From positions 90,001-154,000 of the forward strand of contig CAUJNA010003288.1 in the NCBI GenBank assembly GCA_963377175.1: a stretch of DNA of 64,000 nt, read 5' to 3'. How positions within the stretch are numbered: position 1 is the first letter of the stretch; every line of letters starts with the position of its first letter. The translations under genes were made by a program, and so were the position numbers. Positions 44,736 through 53,378 of the stretch are shown here, piece after piece. Source of the stretch: Effrenium voratum (lineage: Eukaryota; Sar; Dinophyceae; Suessiales; Symbiodiniaceae). The notes beneath the pieces were generated by a model. The model saw only the letters and a list, made by a program, of their open reading frames with translations. It had not been told where the DNA came from and made no database searches.

Positions 44736-44785
44736 ATGCATGACCTACCTGCATGCATGCCTGCCTGCCTGCCTACCTACCACCT
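44736..44785. repeat. CATG/CCTG/CCTA tetranucleotide repeat
   Basis: Short imperfect run of ATGC, CTGC and CTAC units. Confidence 0.85.
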
Positions 44786-47229
44786 AGATCCGATTGTATT
44801 GCACGGCAGGAAATGAGCAAAATGTCAATCTTTGGTCCAGCAGGTCTATATTTTTGAGGTACTCTGAGGCAACTGACCTTGGTTACAAACGTTTGGACAG
44901 ACATGGGCTCATTTTTTGAGGAGGCTGGACACATGTGACCGACATACATGCAAGTCGTGCAACTCCCGTGAATCAGCCCGTTGCATTTCTCAGGCAGCTG
45001 ACATATGCGCAACATGTGTTCATGGTGGGATGCCCCGGCTGGCTTCCTTCAACAATCCTTCTAGCCATGTTGACCATGCTATTTACAAGCGTTTTCTAGA
45101 GGATCCCCTTCTGACGCAGAGTGGTTTTGGATGTGTCCTCTCAGGAAGCTTGTTGTGCTCTGATTTCAAAAGTATTGCAGGGGGATGCCTCGTATTTGTC
45201 AGCTCCTTCTAGCGTGATTCAGATCCAGACTTTCAGAGGCATTTCGTGCCATGGCACCTCCATGCTGCAAACCAAGAACAGGACATCTGCCGACACCTTG
45301 CACGTGCAGCCGCACCAGTTGGTTTGCTCAGTCGTTGCGCCTGTCTTCGGTTCTGGGGGCTTCGGGTTTTGTATCGGCACGGGTTTTGCCAGGTGGCCGA
45401 TGGCTCGTGGAGCAGGCGGACAAAGGTCGGCTGGCGGGATCGCCCAGATACGTGGCTTCTCTGACGAGACTCGGTCGTGAGATTGGTCAAATGCGCTTCG
45501 GCCGTGCCCCATTCGGAAATCAGTTTTCGGGAGGCGGGCCATTATACCGAAGGTCTGTTGAAACTCCCACATAGCGTGAAACCACTTGGACTTTCGTTCA
45601 TGGACAGAAGGACATGGGATGACGTTGGCTTGTATGCCAAGCGTCATGGTAAGATTTATTCCTTCCTGGCTTGTCTCAACCGCAGTTCCTTGGAGCTCCT
45701 AAAAACCGGTATTCAAGCCTAGTTTGACGCTTGCCAGAGCCTCCCTGTACAGAGGCGCAGATAAAAATATTCTGGAATGAATGAGAGGGAGCCACTGGGG
45801 GTATGTGCATTGCATGATGTGTTCTACCTTCATGCTGCACTCAAGCCATGCCCGGCCGTCCCATTCTCAGGTCCAGATTTGATACCGGGATGGCCATTAT
45901 CCACACCTTTGGGGGGGCAGGTACCCTGTTTGGGTTGTTTTGAACGGAAAATCAAGGCTTTGGGGGTTCCCTGAGGTACAAGAGCCAAGAGTCCAAGAAC
46001 CAAGAACCCACCGGATTGCAAGCGCCATGAGGTGGGGGAGCTTCTGCCGCTGCGGCGTTTGGCCAGGGCCTTGGGAGAAGCGGGATGTGTGGCTTGCCCT
46101 TTTCTGTGCAGTCTGCACACCTCCCGGCAAAAAAGAACTTGTGATATGCAGCAATGCAGAAGCTCATTTTGCTGGTCTTAGGTGTTTGGCAAGCTTATCA
46201 CCGTGTCACTTCAGCGAGGGTGTGTTGACCTTGCTGGTGCTTCAGCCCAGCACCCATCAAAGTGTGAAGGAGTTTTTGCCGAACAAGCTGCTTTTCGGAC
46301 CTTGGTTTTTTACCCAGCGGAGAGTCCAATCAGCGCAAGACTAGGGGTCCATGGACTGGCTGTTCGGGGCCTTGGGATGAGCGAAAGGACAGCGGCACCA
46401 AAACTTGTGCTGGAACAACATACAATGATCCTGACTGCGAGGCTTCTCCAGAAAGATACAATGTTTGGGAGCTGCCGAACTCCACCCTTCACCACGCACA
46501 TACATATACACATCACCGGCACTGCCAATTCTCACATGTCCTTCTTGGGAAACAGTCAATCTCAAGTAACTGCAGAACAAAAGCACTCATTTGGCTCATT
46601 CCAGTTGCGTGCCTGAAACCTGAAGCTGCGCAGAAGAAGTCTAGCTGTTTTACTCATGACAAGCTCACTTGGCCGCGCCACTCCGCTTCTTGACATTTGG
46701 GCTGTTGAAGCTGAGATCCCCCTTTGTGCTCTCCGCCTCATTTTGTGAGTCTCAAATGAGTGAGTTGGACCGCCGGCTCGCTCGCGCCAATTGGCAAGAC
46801 ATCGCACTCACCCCGAGGCCTGGATCCGGATGCTAGGCGTGGGGCGTGGGCGTGGGGGCCGTCGCTTGTGCTCGAGCAGTCATTTTCGCCCGATGGTCAG
46901 ACCTTTGGAGGGCCCTGAAAAATCAGGTCCACGGTCACAGAGAGTAACTCCAGACCTCTGGGGCAAATGGGTTCCGTCTCTCTGTCTCTAATGTCTTGTT
47001 GCCTGCAACAGCTTGAAGCATGCCCCGAAGCCGCGCGACCCACCTGCCTGACTTCAGCTGAATGGGTTCAGGTGTTGTCACTGGCGATAGCCTGGAGAGA
47101 TGGCCAGAGGAGCTGGACGTGCCAGGAAGCCCATGCTTCTTTCGTCTGAAGTGGTTGGCTCTTGGCCTTGGCCCCCCTCAACTACACCGCCCCCTAAATT
47201 CAGATTAAGTTTGCCTTCCCCTCCTGCAG
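44786..47229. other. No recognisable gene
   Basis: About 2.4 kb of host-like composition with short frames on both strands. The Arg/Pro-rich frames near 45,220-45,650 overlap on both strands and have no motif. Confidence 0.35.
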
Positions 47230-47510
47230 TGTGTCCACTGCTCCATGTAATGGAATGTGATGCAATGGCATGTAAGTCTAATGTAGCGTAAAGCAATGCA
47301 CAACAACAATGTATTGCAGTGCATTGCGTTGCGTTGCAGTGCATTGCATGCCATTGCATTGGACTACATTGCATTGCAGTGTCGACGCACGCACATACGT
47401 ACTGTATGTATGTCACGTCAAGCCACGCCATCTCATGTGATGTCGTGTAATGAAATGTGAGATGTGTAATGTGATGCGATGAGATGTGACGTGACGTGAT
47501 GTTTGTTTGG
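47230..47510. repeat. Degenerate TGCAT/GATGTG low-complexity stretch
   Basis: Repeated words CATTGCATTG, GCGTTGC and GTGATGTGA with many single-base changes, immediately left of the host/virus transition. An old satellite is likely. Confidence 0.75.
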
Positions 47511-47551
47511 AGAGCTTGGAATATTGTGTTTGGGACTGCACATAGAGTTAG

Positions 47552-47993
47552 ACCAGACCTTGCCCATCTTTTCTCTATAAAAAAACCTAGGCCCCCCCCC
47601 CACACTTTTAGCAACATTTTAAAACAGCACCTCAAAAAGCACATTTTCAAAAATCAACATTTCAAAGCAGGTAATTTCCTAGTAAGTTCATCCATATTTT
47701 AAAATATAAATTTTAAAATATAAATTTTAAAAAATAAATTTTCAAAAAAATATAAATTTTTAAAAAAATAAATTTTACAAATTTAAAAAAAAAAAAAAAA
47801 ACAATTAAAAAATAAATTTTAAAAAATAAATTTTACAAAATTTTAAAAAATAAATTTTTAAAAAAAGAATAAAAAAATAAATTTTACAAAAAAAATAAAT
47901 TTTCAAAAACATATTATTCCAAAAATTATGATAAATTATTTTACAATAAATTTTATCACAACTTTTGTAGACATATTATGGGCAAGGTCTGGT
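47552..47993. repeat. 16-bp inverted repeat spanning the host/virus transition
   Basis: ACCAGACCTTGCCCAT at 47,552-47,567 is the exact reverse complement of 47,978-47,993, which directly follows the TGA of the first viral gene. The host-like composition ends just right of the left copy. The pair could be a remnant of a terminal inverted repeat or a local rearrangement at the junction. Confidence 0.8.
47690..47915. repeat. AT-rich repeats (TTTTAAAAAATAAA-type)
   Basis: About 220 bases of repeated AAATAAATTTT and TATAAATTTT words plus an A17-like run. It forms the left fringe of the viral element. Confidence 0.9.
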
Positions 47994-48620
47994 TCATTCA
48001 AAATGAAATATCTCATAAACATAATTATTCACATCATCTTCATCAATATAAATGATATCATCTCCAAGCAAAGCAAAAATGTATCCTTTCAAAAATATCA
48101 TAAGTATGTTGATTGGATGGTAATAGTTATTTCTAAATTTGTATGGTGTCATTAAATATTCAATACAATAATCTGGAACTCGTCTTGCATTTTGTTTGTT
48201 ATAAACATTTTCAAGCACACAATGAATGAGGAGCAAGTTTTTTTTAGCAAATGATTTTATCGCTAATCGGCACTGTTTATCTGTAAAGCTTTTTTTCACA
48301 TCAACAGCGTCAAATAATTTGTCAATTTCTTTCTTCAATACCCTGTCATCATCCGATATAAAATCATATGTGAGAGGTTTTTCGTTGTGCTTTGAAAACC
48401 AGCGTAATTGATATTCTATTTTGCTTAAACCATCTCCATATAGTGCTTTTATTCTATGAATAAACTGTTCTTCCTGTGATATCATATTAGAACACTTGGC
48501 GCAATGTGGGTAATAATTACTAATAATATAACAAATTTCAATTGGTATTTTCTGTCTTAAAGTGAATGTATCCCTTTTATTGATTTTACAGTTTTTACAG
48601 TTGTTATAATTGAATAGCAT
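47994..48620 (-). CDS. Viral protein with CxxC...CxxC zinc-binding N terminus
   Basis: 208 residues. The N terminus has CKNC (residues 8-11) and CAKC 28 residues later, with KIPIEICYIISNYY between them, an F-box-like helix. The same arrangement is found in the viral gene at 61,246, so both likely share a zinc-binding module. The rest is basic and hydrophobic with no known domain. It is the outermost gene on the left; its TGA is followed at once by one arm of a 16-bp inverted repeat. It has the CTTGTAA + TATTTAAA promoter-like box 25 bases upstream of its ATG, so it may be expressed with the genes at 60,540, 61,246 and 63,227. Confidence 0.65.
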   Translation of the reverse strand: MLFNYNNCKNCKINKRDTFTLRQKIPIEICYIISNYYPHCAKCSNMISQEEQFIHRIKALYGDGLSKIEYQLRWFSKHNEKPLTYDFISDDDRVLKKEIDKLFDAVDVKKSFTDKQCRLAIKSFAKKNLLLIHCVLENVYNKQNARRVPDYCIEYLMTPYKFRNNYYHPINILMIFLKGYIFALLGDDIIYIDEDDVNNYVYEIFHFE

Positions 48621-48644
48621 TATTTCTATTAATATATATAATTA

Positions 48645-48671
48645 GTATTTATTTAAATACTTTGTTACAAG
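48645..48671 (-). promoter_or_regulatory. Viral promoter-like box for the 48,620 gene
   Basis: On the minus strand CTTGTAA is followed after a short spacer by GTATTTAAATAAATA, 25 bases before the ATG. Three other viral genes carry the same box. Confidence 0.6.
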
Positions 48672-48684
48672 AATTATTTATATT

Positions 48685-49024
48685 TTAATTTTCAACAATT
48701 ACATATTTACCATCATCGCCCTTAATAATCTTATAGTATTCTAATGTTTGTTCTTTTGGACTTTTGATTTGTCCCTTATTTAACATATCGCAATATTTTT
48801 TACGCTTCGTGTCATAAATCACCGCTGGGTCTGCCTATCCCTTTCTTTTCAAAGATCTTATCAATCTTTTCCTTCTCTTCATTGTTATTTTTTGGTTCGT
48901 TTGCCTTTGCATCAAGTTTCTGGTCAATAGTTTTTATCATCTCGTACAACAGTTTAACATTTTTACTAACTGTCATTATCTTCTTTGATAGTTCAACAAT
49001 AACATCATTTTCAACTTCAGACAT
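48685..49024 (-). pseudogene. Small coiled-coil viral protein, split by a +1 frameshift
   Basis: The ATG at 49,022-49,024 opens a 70-codon frame (helical, Lys/Glu-rich, ending EKKGIGRPSGDL) that stops at 48,812. A second frame, shifted by +1, is open from 48,834 to the TAA at 48,685 and reads YDTKRKKYCDMLNKGQIKSP and then LEYYKIIKG. GIGRP followed by a KxxYxEMLNxGxIKxP-type segment is a natural single protein of about 115 residues. A one-base insertion near the CCC of 48,826-48,836 is the simplest explanation; programmed +1 shifting at CCC-A or an assembly error are alternatives. Function unknown. Confidence 0.55.
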
Positions 49025-49111
49025 TTCTATATATATTTATTTATATAATTATTTATTTAAATATTTATTTATTTATAAAATTGATTTAATGTAAAATCTA
49101 CTCTTTAAGTA

Positions 49112-49480
49112 CTAAATTTTCATCATTTGTTTAATAGTTTCCTGTGCTTCGTTATCACCATTATCGGATGGCGACGCATGCCTCCCCCATTTAAAAGTTA
49201 TATTATGAACATCCGTTTCCAGATTTATACTGTCTTTGGTTTTATCAATATTCATTTTCTTATCGTTTTTACTCAATTTGAAATTTGTCGGAATACACGA
49301 ACATTTACAATTTCCTTTCTTTTGTATTTCTATTTCATTTTTCATTTCTAACATCTTTTTACACATAGGACACTCAAACTCGGTTAGTGCTGTTTCCTTA
49401 ACAATTTCTTCTTCTTTGTCTTCATCTGTTGAAGAAACTGTAGTATCCGTTTTATTCTTTTTGTTTTTCTTTTTTCCCAT
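49112..49480 (-). CDS. Lys-rich viral protein with Cys cluster
   Basis: 122 residues. A basic N terminus (MGKKKNKKNK), an acidic stretch, then CPMCKKM and GNCKCSC, spaced like a treble-clef or zinc-ribbon site. The C-terminal half is polar. It lies in the left minus-strand block between two other small frames. A nucleic-acid-binding role is inferred from the basic tail and zinc-type Cys only. Confidence 0.55.
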   Translation of the reverse strand: MGKKKNKKNKTDTTVSSTDEDKEEEIVKETALTEFECPMCKKMLEMKNEIEIQKKGNCKCSCIPTNFKLSKNDKKMNIDKTKDSINLETDVHNITFKWGRHASPSDNGDNEAQETIKQMMKI

Positions 49481-49646
49481 TTATATTAATATTTACATTT
49501 TTATTTTTGATATATTGTATTCCTAATTTTATTAATTCTAATGTATAAAAGCATACTTTCTTACATCTGTTGTCAGTTATTATCACTTGTTCTATATTCT
49601 CTACTTCATCTATTATATCAATATAATCTGAATAACTTCTATCCAT
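49452..49646 (-). CDS. Small unrecognised viral protein, 64 aa
   Basis: An acidic then basic small frame (MDRSYSDYIDIIDEVENIEQ ...) that overlaps the start of the next gene by 29 bases in another frame. Compact overlap is usual in this element. No domain is recognised. Confidence 0.45.
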   Translation of the reverse strand: MDRSYSDYIDIIDEVENIEQVIITDNRCKKVCFYTLELIKLGIQYIKNKNVNININGKKEKQKE

Positions 49647-49765
49647 ATTAAATAATAAGATAAATTATTCTAATTAATCTTATTATTTCATGCATAATAG
49701 AATATTGGTGGGGCACAGCACTTGGGTTTTCATTGCACACGCGAGCAAGACACAAAACTAATTAT

Positions 49766-49838
49766 CTTCAATGCTTATTGATTGAAGCAATGGAAAACCT
49801 GTTCCATTATGTTATTCACCGCCACTCATAACATAATG
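49766..49838. promoter_or_regulatory. Hairpin cluster in the divergent intergenic region
   Basis: Three perfect inverted repeats lie in 73 bases: CTTCAAT/ATTGAAG (49,766-49,772 and 49,781-49,787), AATGGAA/TTCCATT (49,789-49,795 and 49,802-49,808) and CATTATGTTAT/ATAACATAATG (49,805-49,815 and 49,828-49,838). The region (49,647-49,907) is the longest gap on the left side, less AT-rich than its surroundings, and separates genes that run apart. Candidate control region or origin. Confidence 0.5.
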
Positions 49839-49907
49839 ATGTTCCATTTAATATTAATTACAAGTTAATTTTTAAATATAATTTTCTATATTTCTTTAAT
49901 ATCAACT

Positions 49908-50672
49908 ATGACAGATGTCCCAATAATAAAACCAATAAACATAACTGAATATGAATTCAAACAATCTAAATATGAGCACGTGCCAAAATTACCATTTAGA
50001 AGTATTATAGTTGCGAGTTCGACGGGAGGCAAAACAGTTTTAGTTCAGAATCTTATTTTAAATGTTTATAGAAATTCATTTGCAAGAATATTTATATTTT
50101 CCCCCAGCGTTCATAATGACCCAACCTTTACAGAAGTTAAAAAATACATCAGGGATGAATTGCACGTAGATGATGAAAAAGAACAAATATATTTTGATAA
50201 TTATAACCCAAGTGATTTAGAAAATGTAATTGAAAGACAGAAGAAAATAATTAATTATATGAAATCTAAAAAGATAAAGAAACTGCATTCAATATTAATC
50301 GTTATAGATGACCACGCAGACGATCCTAAATTTGTTAGATATAGTAAATTATTACATGGATTATTTACAAGAGGCAGGCACGATGCAGTAAGTGTAATTT
50401 GTTCAACACAAAAATATAATGTTTTAGCGCCTATCATTCGTTTAAATGCCAGTTCATTATATATTTTTAGGTTGAAAAATGCAAGTGAGTTAATGAGTTT
50501 TATTGAAGAAAATAGCGCCATTGTTGATAAACAGCAATTATTAGATATGTATCATCAAGCCGTTAATGACGCACCTTATAGTTTCTTCTACGTGAATATG
50601 AATGCTAAGGACATTAACAAAATGTTTCATATCAGATTTGAACAGGCGTTTCAAATTACGAATGATGAATAA
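49908..50672 (+). CDS. FtsK/HerA-type genome-packaging ATPase (A32-like)
   Basis: 254 residues, the usual size of packaging ATPases in Polinton-like viruses. Walker A is SSTGGKT (residues 37-43) after a hydrophobic strand (RSIIVA), and Walker B is SILIVIDDHAD (about 128-137). After these, LFTRGRHDAVSVICSTQKY and PIIRLNASSLYIF match the sensor region of the A32-like family. It would pump viral DNA into the capsid. It is read toward the small Cys gene at 50,703, and its ATG at 49,908 follows the hairpin-bearing intergenic region. Confidence 0.87.
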   Translation: MTDVPIIKPINITEYEFKQSKYEHVPKLPFRSIIVASSTGGKTVLVQNLILNVYRNSFARIFIFSPSVHNDPTFTEVKKYIRDELHVDDEKEQIYFDNYNPSDLENVIERQKKIINYMKSKKIKKLHSILIVIDDHADDPKFVRYSKLLHGLFTRGRHDAVSVICSTQKYNVLAPIIRLNASSLYIFRLKNASELMSFIEENSAIVDKQQLLDMYHQAVNDAPYSFFYVNMNAKDINKMFHIRFEQAFQITNDE

Positions 50673-50702
50673 AGATATTCTAATTTAATATAATATAATA
50701 AT

Positions 50703-50939
50703 ATGTCAATGAAACTATGTAGATGTGGTGGATTTTATCGTAGAGGTAATTATAATTTTCATACTAATTCTTGGATACATAAACTTTATAAAGTATTGAA
50801 AAGAAGGGCAACAGACGAGGAATTATTAAGATTTCAAAATAATTTTGTTGATGAAGAAGATTTAATAGATGATATATGTAGCAATGCATCAACGAAATTA
50901 CCCGATAGTGAAATGACAGATTATGATAGTAATCAATAA
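50703..50939 (+). CDS. Small viral protein with CxC motif, 78 aa
   Basis: It starts 28 bases after the ATPase stop on the same strand. The N terminus MSMKLCRCGGFYRRGNYNFH carries a CRCGG plus His that may bind zinc. The C-terminal half is acidic. Function unknown. Confidence 0.5.
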   Translation: MSMKLCRCGGFYRRGNYNFHTNSWIHKLYKVLKRRATDEELLRFQNNFVDEEDLIDDICSNASTKLPDSEMTDYDSNQ

Positions 50940-50965
50940 TATTAATTTGTTTTAATATTATTAAT

Positions 50966-51172
50966 TTAAAATAATGAATAATTACATAATTGAACAGGTA
51001 ATTTATATATTAATTTGTCAGATTTTTCTTTCTCTAGTTTCTCAATTCGTGCCACACATTCTTGAAGAGATTTAATAATTAAAGTGTCTGCTCGTGTTTT
51101 TTCATCTATACTTAAATTCTTAATGTCTTCCAAACTATTATTTTCATCATTTTTACTTTGACCAATACCCAT
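50966..51172 (-). CDS. Small viral protein with N-myristoylation-type start
   Basis: 68 residues. It begins MGIGQS, which fits the G2-x3-S6 signal for N-myristoylation, followed by an acidic helix and a coiled-coil-like segment (IIKSLQECVARIEKLEKEK). It lies at the tail of the minus-strand virion block, and an AAAATCTA box sits 17 bases upstream. Lipid attachment would suggest contact with a membrane or capsid inner face; this is inferred from the first six residues. Confidence 0.5.
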   Translation of the reverse strand: MGIGQSKNDENNSLEDIKNLSIDEKTRADTLIIKSLQECVARIEKLEKEKSDKLIYKLPVQLCNYSLF

Positions 51173-51183
51173 TATATATAATA

Positions 51184-51996
51184 TTATTTAGATTTTAATT
51201 TTTCAAAATAGTCTTTTTGTTTTTCTTCTCCGTCTTCTTCTTCGTCTTCAGTTGGTGCTGGTATTTCTGTTGGACTTTCAGATGAAGAACTATGAACAGT
51301 AATAGGTGGAGAACTATGAACACTAATAGCTTCATTTGATGAATTGCTACTGCTACCTTGTGCATTTCCTGCTGTTATTTGATTGACTAAATCTGCGATA
51401 TTTATAGTTGTTGCAATTGCGCTGTGCGATAAGTTTAATATGATATCTGCTACTGTAGCGCCGTTGTGTAGCATTATTTCTATCATTTTTGTCAGTTTGA
51501 ACTTCTTTTCTTCTTCATCGCTGTCATCCTCATCTGGTGGTTTCTTTGGCGGTGGTTCTGGCGGTTTGTTGTTGTCGAGCATTTTAGTAAAGGCTGACAC
51601 CATCGCGTCGCGTTGGTTTTTCAGTGTTTGTGTTGCGTGTGTTCTTGTTGGTTCATTTCTCTTGTGTGTGTTGTGCCAAAAGTTTTTAAGCATTATTTTA
51701 AACATATTGTCTTGGTTTTCCTTTACCTTAAACGCTTCAAATGTCATATTTAATGGTTGATTTGCATCATTGTATAACTTTTCTTGAGTCTCTCTGGTTT
51801 CTGTGGCGATTGTATCTGTGTTGGTTGCAATGTCAATAAACTCTCTCGGCGTGCCCTTTTTCATCAATTTCGGTGGTTGTATTGTTGTTGAAGTGTTTGG
51901 TTTTGTTAGGTTATGTATTGTAAAACTGTCGTGATCATATTTATCATTGAACTTTTGCTTCTTTCTTTTCAGTATGTTTTTAGTTAATATTATCAT
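51184..51996 (-). CDS. Acidic Ser/Pro-rich viral protein, 270 aa, unknown
   Basis: A basic start (MIILTKNILKRKKQKFNDKY), a mid-section with PPEPPPKKPPDEDD, a short hydrophobic helix (MIEIMLHNGATVADIILNLS), and a Ser/Asp/Glu-rich tail. It lies between the RPTYEEI-type protein and the myristoylation-type gene in the minus-strand virion block. Low complexity makes any homology call unsafe; a virion or scaffold role is inferred from position. Confidence 0.5.
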   Translation of the reverse strand: MIILTKNILKRKKQKFNDKYDHDSFTIHNLTKPNTSTTIQPPKLMKKGTPREFIDIATNTDTIATETRETQEKLYNDANQPLNMTFEAFKVKENQDNMFKIMLKNFWHNTHKRNEPTRTHATQTLKNQRDAMVSAFTKMLDNNKPPEPPPKKPPDEDDSDEEEKKFKLTKMIEIMLHNGATVADIILNLSHSAIATTINIADLVNQITAGNAQGSSSNSSNEAISVHSSPPITVHSSSSESPTEIPAPTEDEEEDGEEKQKDYFEKLKSK

Positions 51997-52012
51997 TATA
52001 ATTATTTATATA

Positions 52013-52993
52013 TTATTTCTTTCCTTTACCCTTAAAACTTGCCTTGAGTTCTTCTATTCTACCTTTGCCTAAATTTACTATCCACCCGCCATTATCAATA
52101 GTGTCTAAAATCATATCTGTTAAATATTCTTTGTATGTTCTCGCCTTGCCTCTGCCTTTGTGTTTCAATTCTTCTTGTATTTCGCTTTCTTCTGGCACTT
52201 GAATTCCTCTTAAATAAAATTGAAATTTAATATCATTTACTGTTAAATTAGGGTTGTCTTTCCAGTAAGCGGGACTAATAGTATTATCTATTGTTGTTTT
52301 AAATAATGGCGTCATTGGCAATGGTGGTGGTTGTTGGGCTGCTGAACTTGATGCTCCTGTTGCTTGATATTCTACTTGGGCATCATCTCCGCCTGAAATT
52401 GGCGAACCTTCGTATTCTAATACTGGGAGATTATCTGGTACTGTTCTTGTTGTTGCTGATGGTGCTGATTGTCTATTGCCTAGCATTCTTTGAAAAATTG
52501 TTCCGCCCATATCTCTTAAATTTGATGCCATTGCTTGACTCACTTCATTTACTCTTTCTTTCGTTGCTGTTGCTAGTTCTTGCAGTCTTGTATCTACCAT
52601 CCCTTCGTGTTGCCTTGCTGTTTGTTGTGGTGTTGAAAAATCATATTCATCTTCTATTGCTTCTGCGTTTCTGGTTAATGGTGTGTCAGCATTCATCCTA
52701 TGCACTGCATAAGTGTGCCCGTTTCTGCGCGCTTCCTGTTTCATCATTATCTCTCTCATCTGCCTGTCTAATATTCTCATCTGTTGGTCTTTCAATAATT
52801 CTAAGTGGTCGCTTCCATCAAAAAAACTTCCTTGAGGACTTGCTTTGAAGAATGTAGCATCTCGGTTAGGCAGTTTTCCTGTTAATTGTTCGTTCTCGCC
52901 TATTAGGTTAGCGATTTCTTCATAAGTAGGTCGTCGTTTCAATCCAAATTTTGCATATGGATTTATTAATTCTAGACTTTGGGTTGTTGTCAT
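52013..52993 (-). CDS. Putative virion protein with RPTYEEI segment, 326 aa
   Basis: The N terminus reads INPYAKFGLKRRPTYEEIAN, followed by NRDATFFKASPQGSFFDGSD and a long Met/Arg/Gln-rich helix (LLKDQQMRILDRQMREIMMK). I have the impression that proteins starting this way recur next to capsid genes of Polinton-like viruses, but I could not check it. The middle is Pro/Gln/Ser-rich; the C terminus is basic (GKGKK). It sits next to the MCP cluster on the same strand, so a structural or internal virion role is inferred. Confidence 0.55.
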   Translation of the reverse strand: MTTTQSLELINPYAKFGLKRRPTYEEIANLIGENEQLTGKLPNRDATFFKASPQGSFFDGSDHLELLKDQQMRILDRQMREIMMKQEARRNGHTYAVHRMNADTPLTRNAEAIEDEYDFSTPQQTARQHEGMVDTRLQELATATKERVNEVSQAMASNLRDMGGTIFQRMLGNRQSAPSATTRTVPDNLPVLEYEGSPISGGDDAQVEYQATGASSSAAQQPPPLPMTPLFKTTIDNTISPAYWKDNPNLTVNDIKFQFYLRGIQVPEESEIQEELKHKGRGKARTYKEYLTDMILDTIDNGGWIVNLGKGRIEELKASFKGKGKK

Positions 52994-53034
52994 ATCAATA
53001 TAATATTAATTAGAAAATATTATATCAATATATT

Positions 53035-53352
53035 TTAAGTAAATGTTAATTTTTTCAACTCTTCAATTCTTTTTTGTAGGTGCTCTAATGTGCTATGTGG
53101 TAGATTTGGGCGGTGTAGTTCCATTGTTAATCTGTCTAATTCATTTTGATAATTTGCTCTGGCGTGTCCTTCTTGAATGTGTTTTCTAAATGCTACTGAT
53201 GCTTCCTGTGAGTTTCTTAACTTCATTTGTTCGTGTAGATGTTTTAGATATTCATTATCTTTTAAATCAAATGGACTATATTTAATTTGTGAGGATTGTA
53301 AAAATATCTTACCTTTATTTTTCTTCGCATTCTTCTTGTGATGACGATACAT
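53035..53352 (-). CDS. Small basic coiled-coil viral protein, 105 aa
   Basis: It begins MYRHHKKNAKKNKGK, then a heptad-like C-terminal half (ELDRLTMELHRPNLPHSTLE, HLQKRIEELKKL). The gene starts 27 bases after the MCP stop and uses an AAAATCTA box that overlaps the MCP 3' end. A DNA-binding or capsid-associated role is possible; no domain is recognised. Confidence 0.55.
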   Translation of the reverse strand: MYRHHKKNAKKNKGKIFLQSSQIKYSPFDLKDNEYLKHLHEQMKLRNSQEASVAFRKHIQEGHARANYQNELDRLTMELHRPNLPHSTLEHLQKRIEELKKLTFT

Positions 53353-53378
53353 TTATATATTTATCATAGATTTTAATT

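Noticed and set aside
47690..47915. Terminal inverted repeat of the virus in the AT-rich fringe
   Set aside because: Only low-complexity AT words are seen and no partner end is in the window, so it cannot be claimed.
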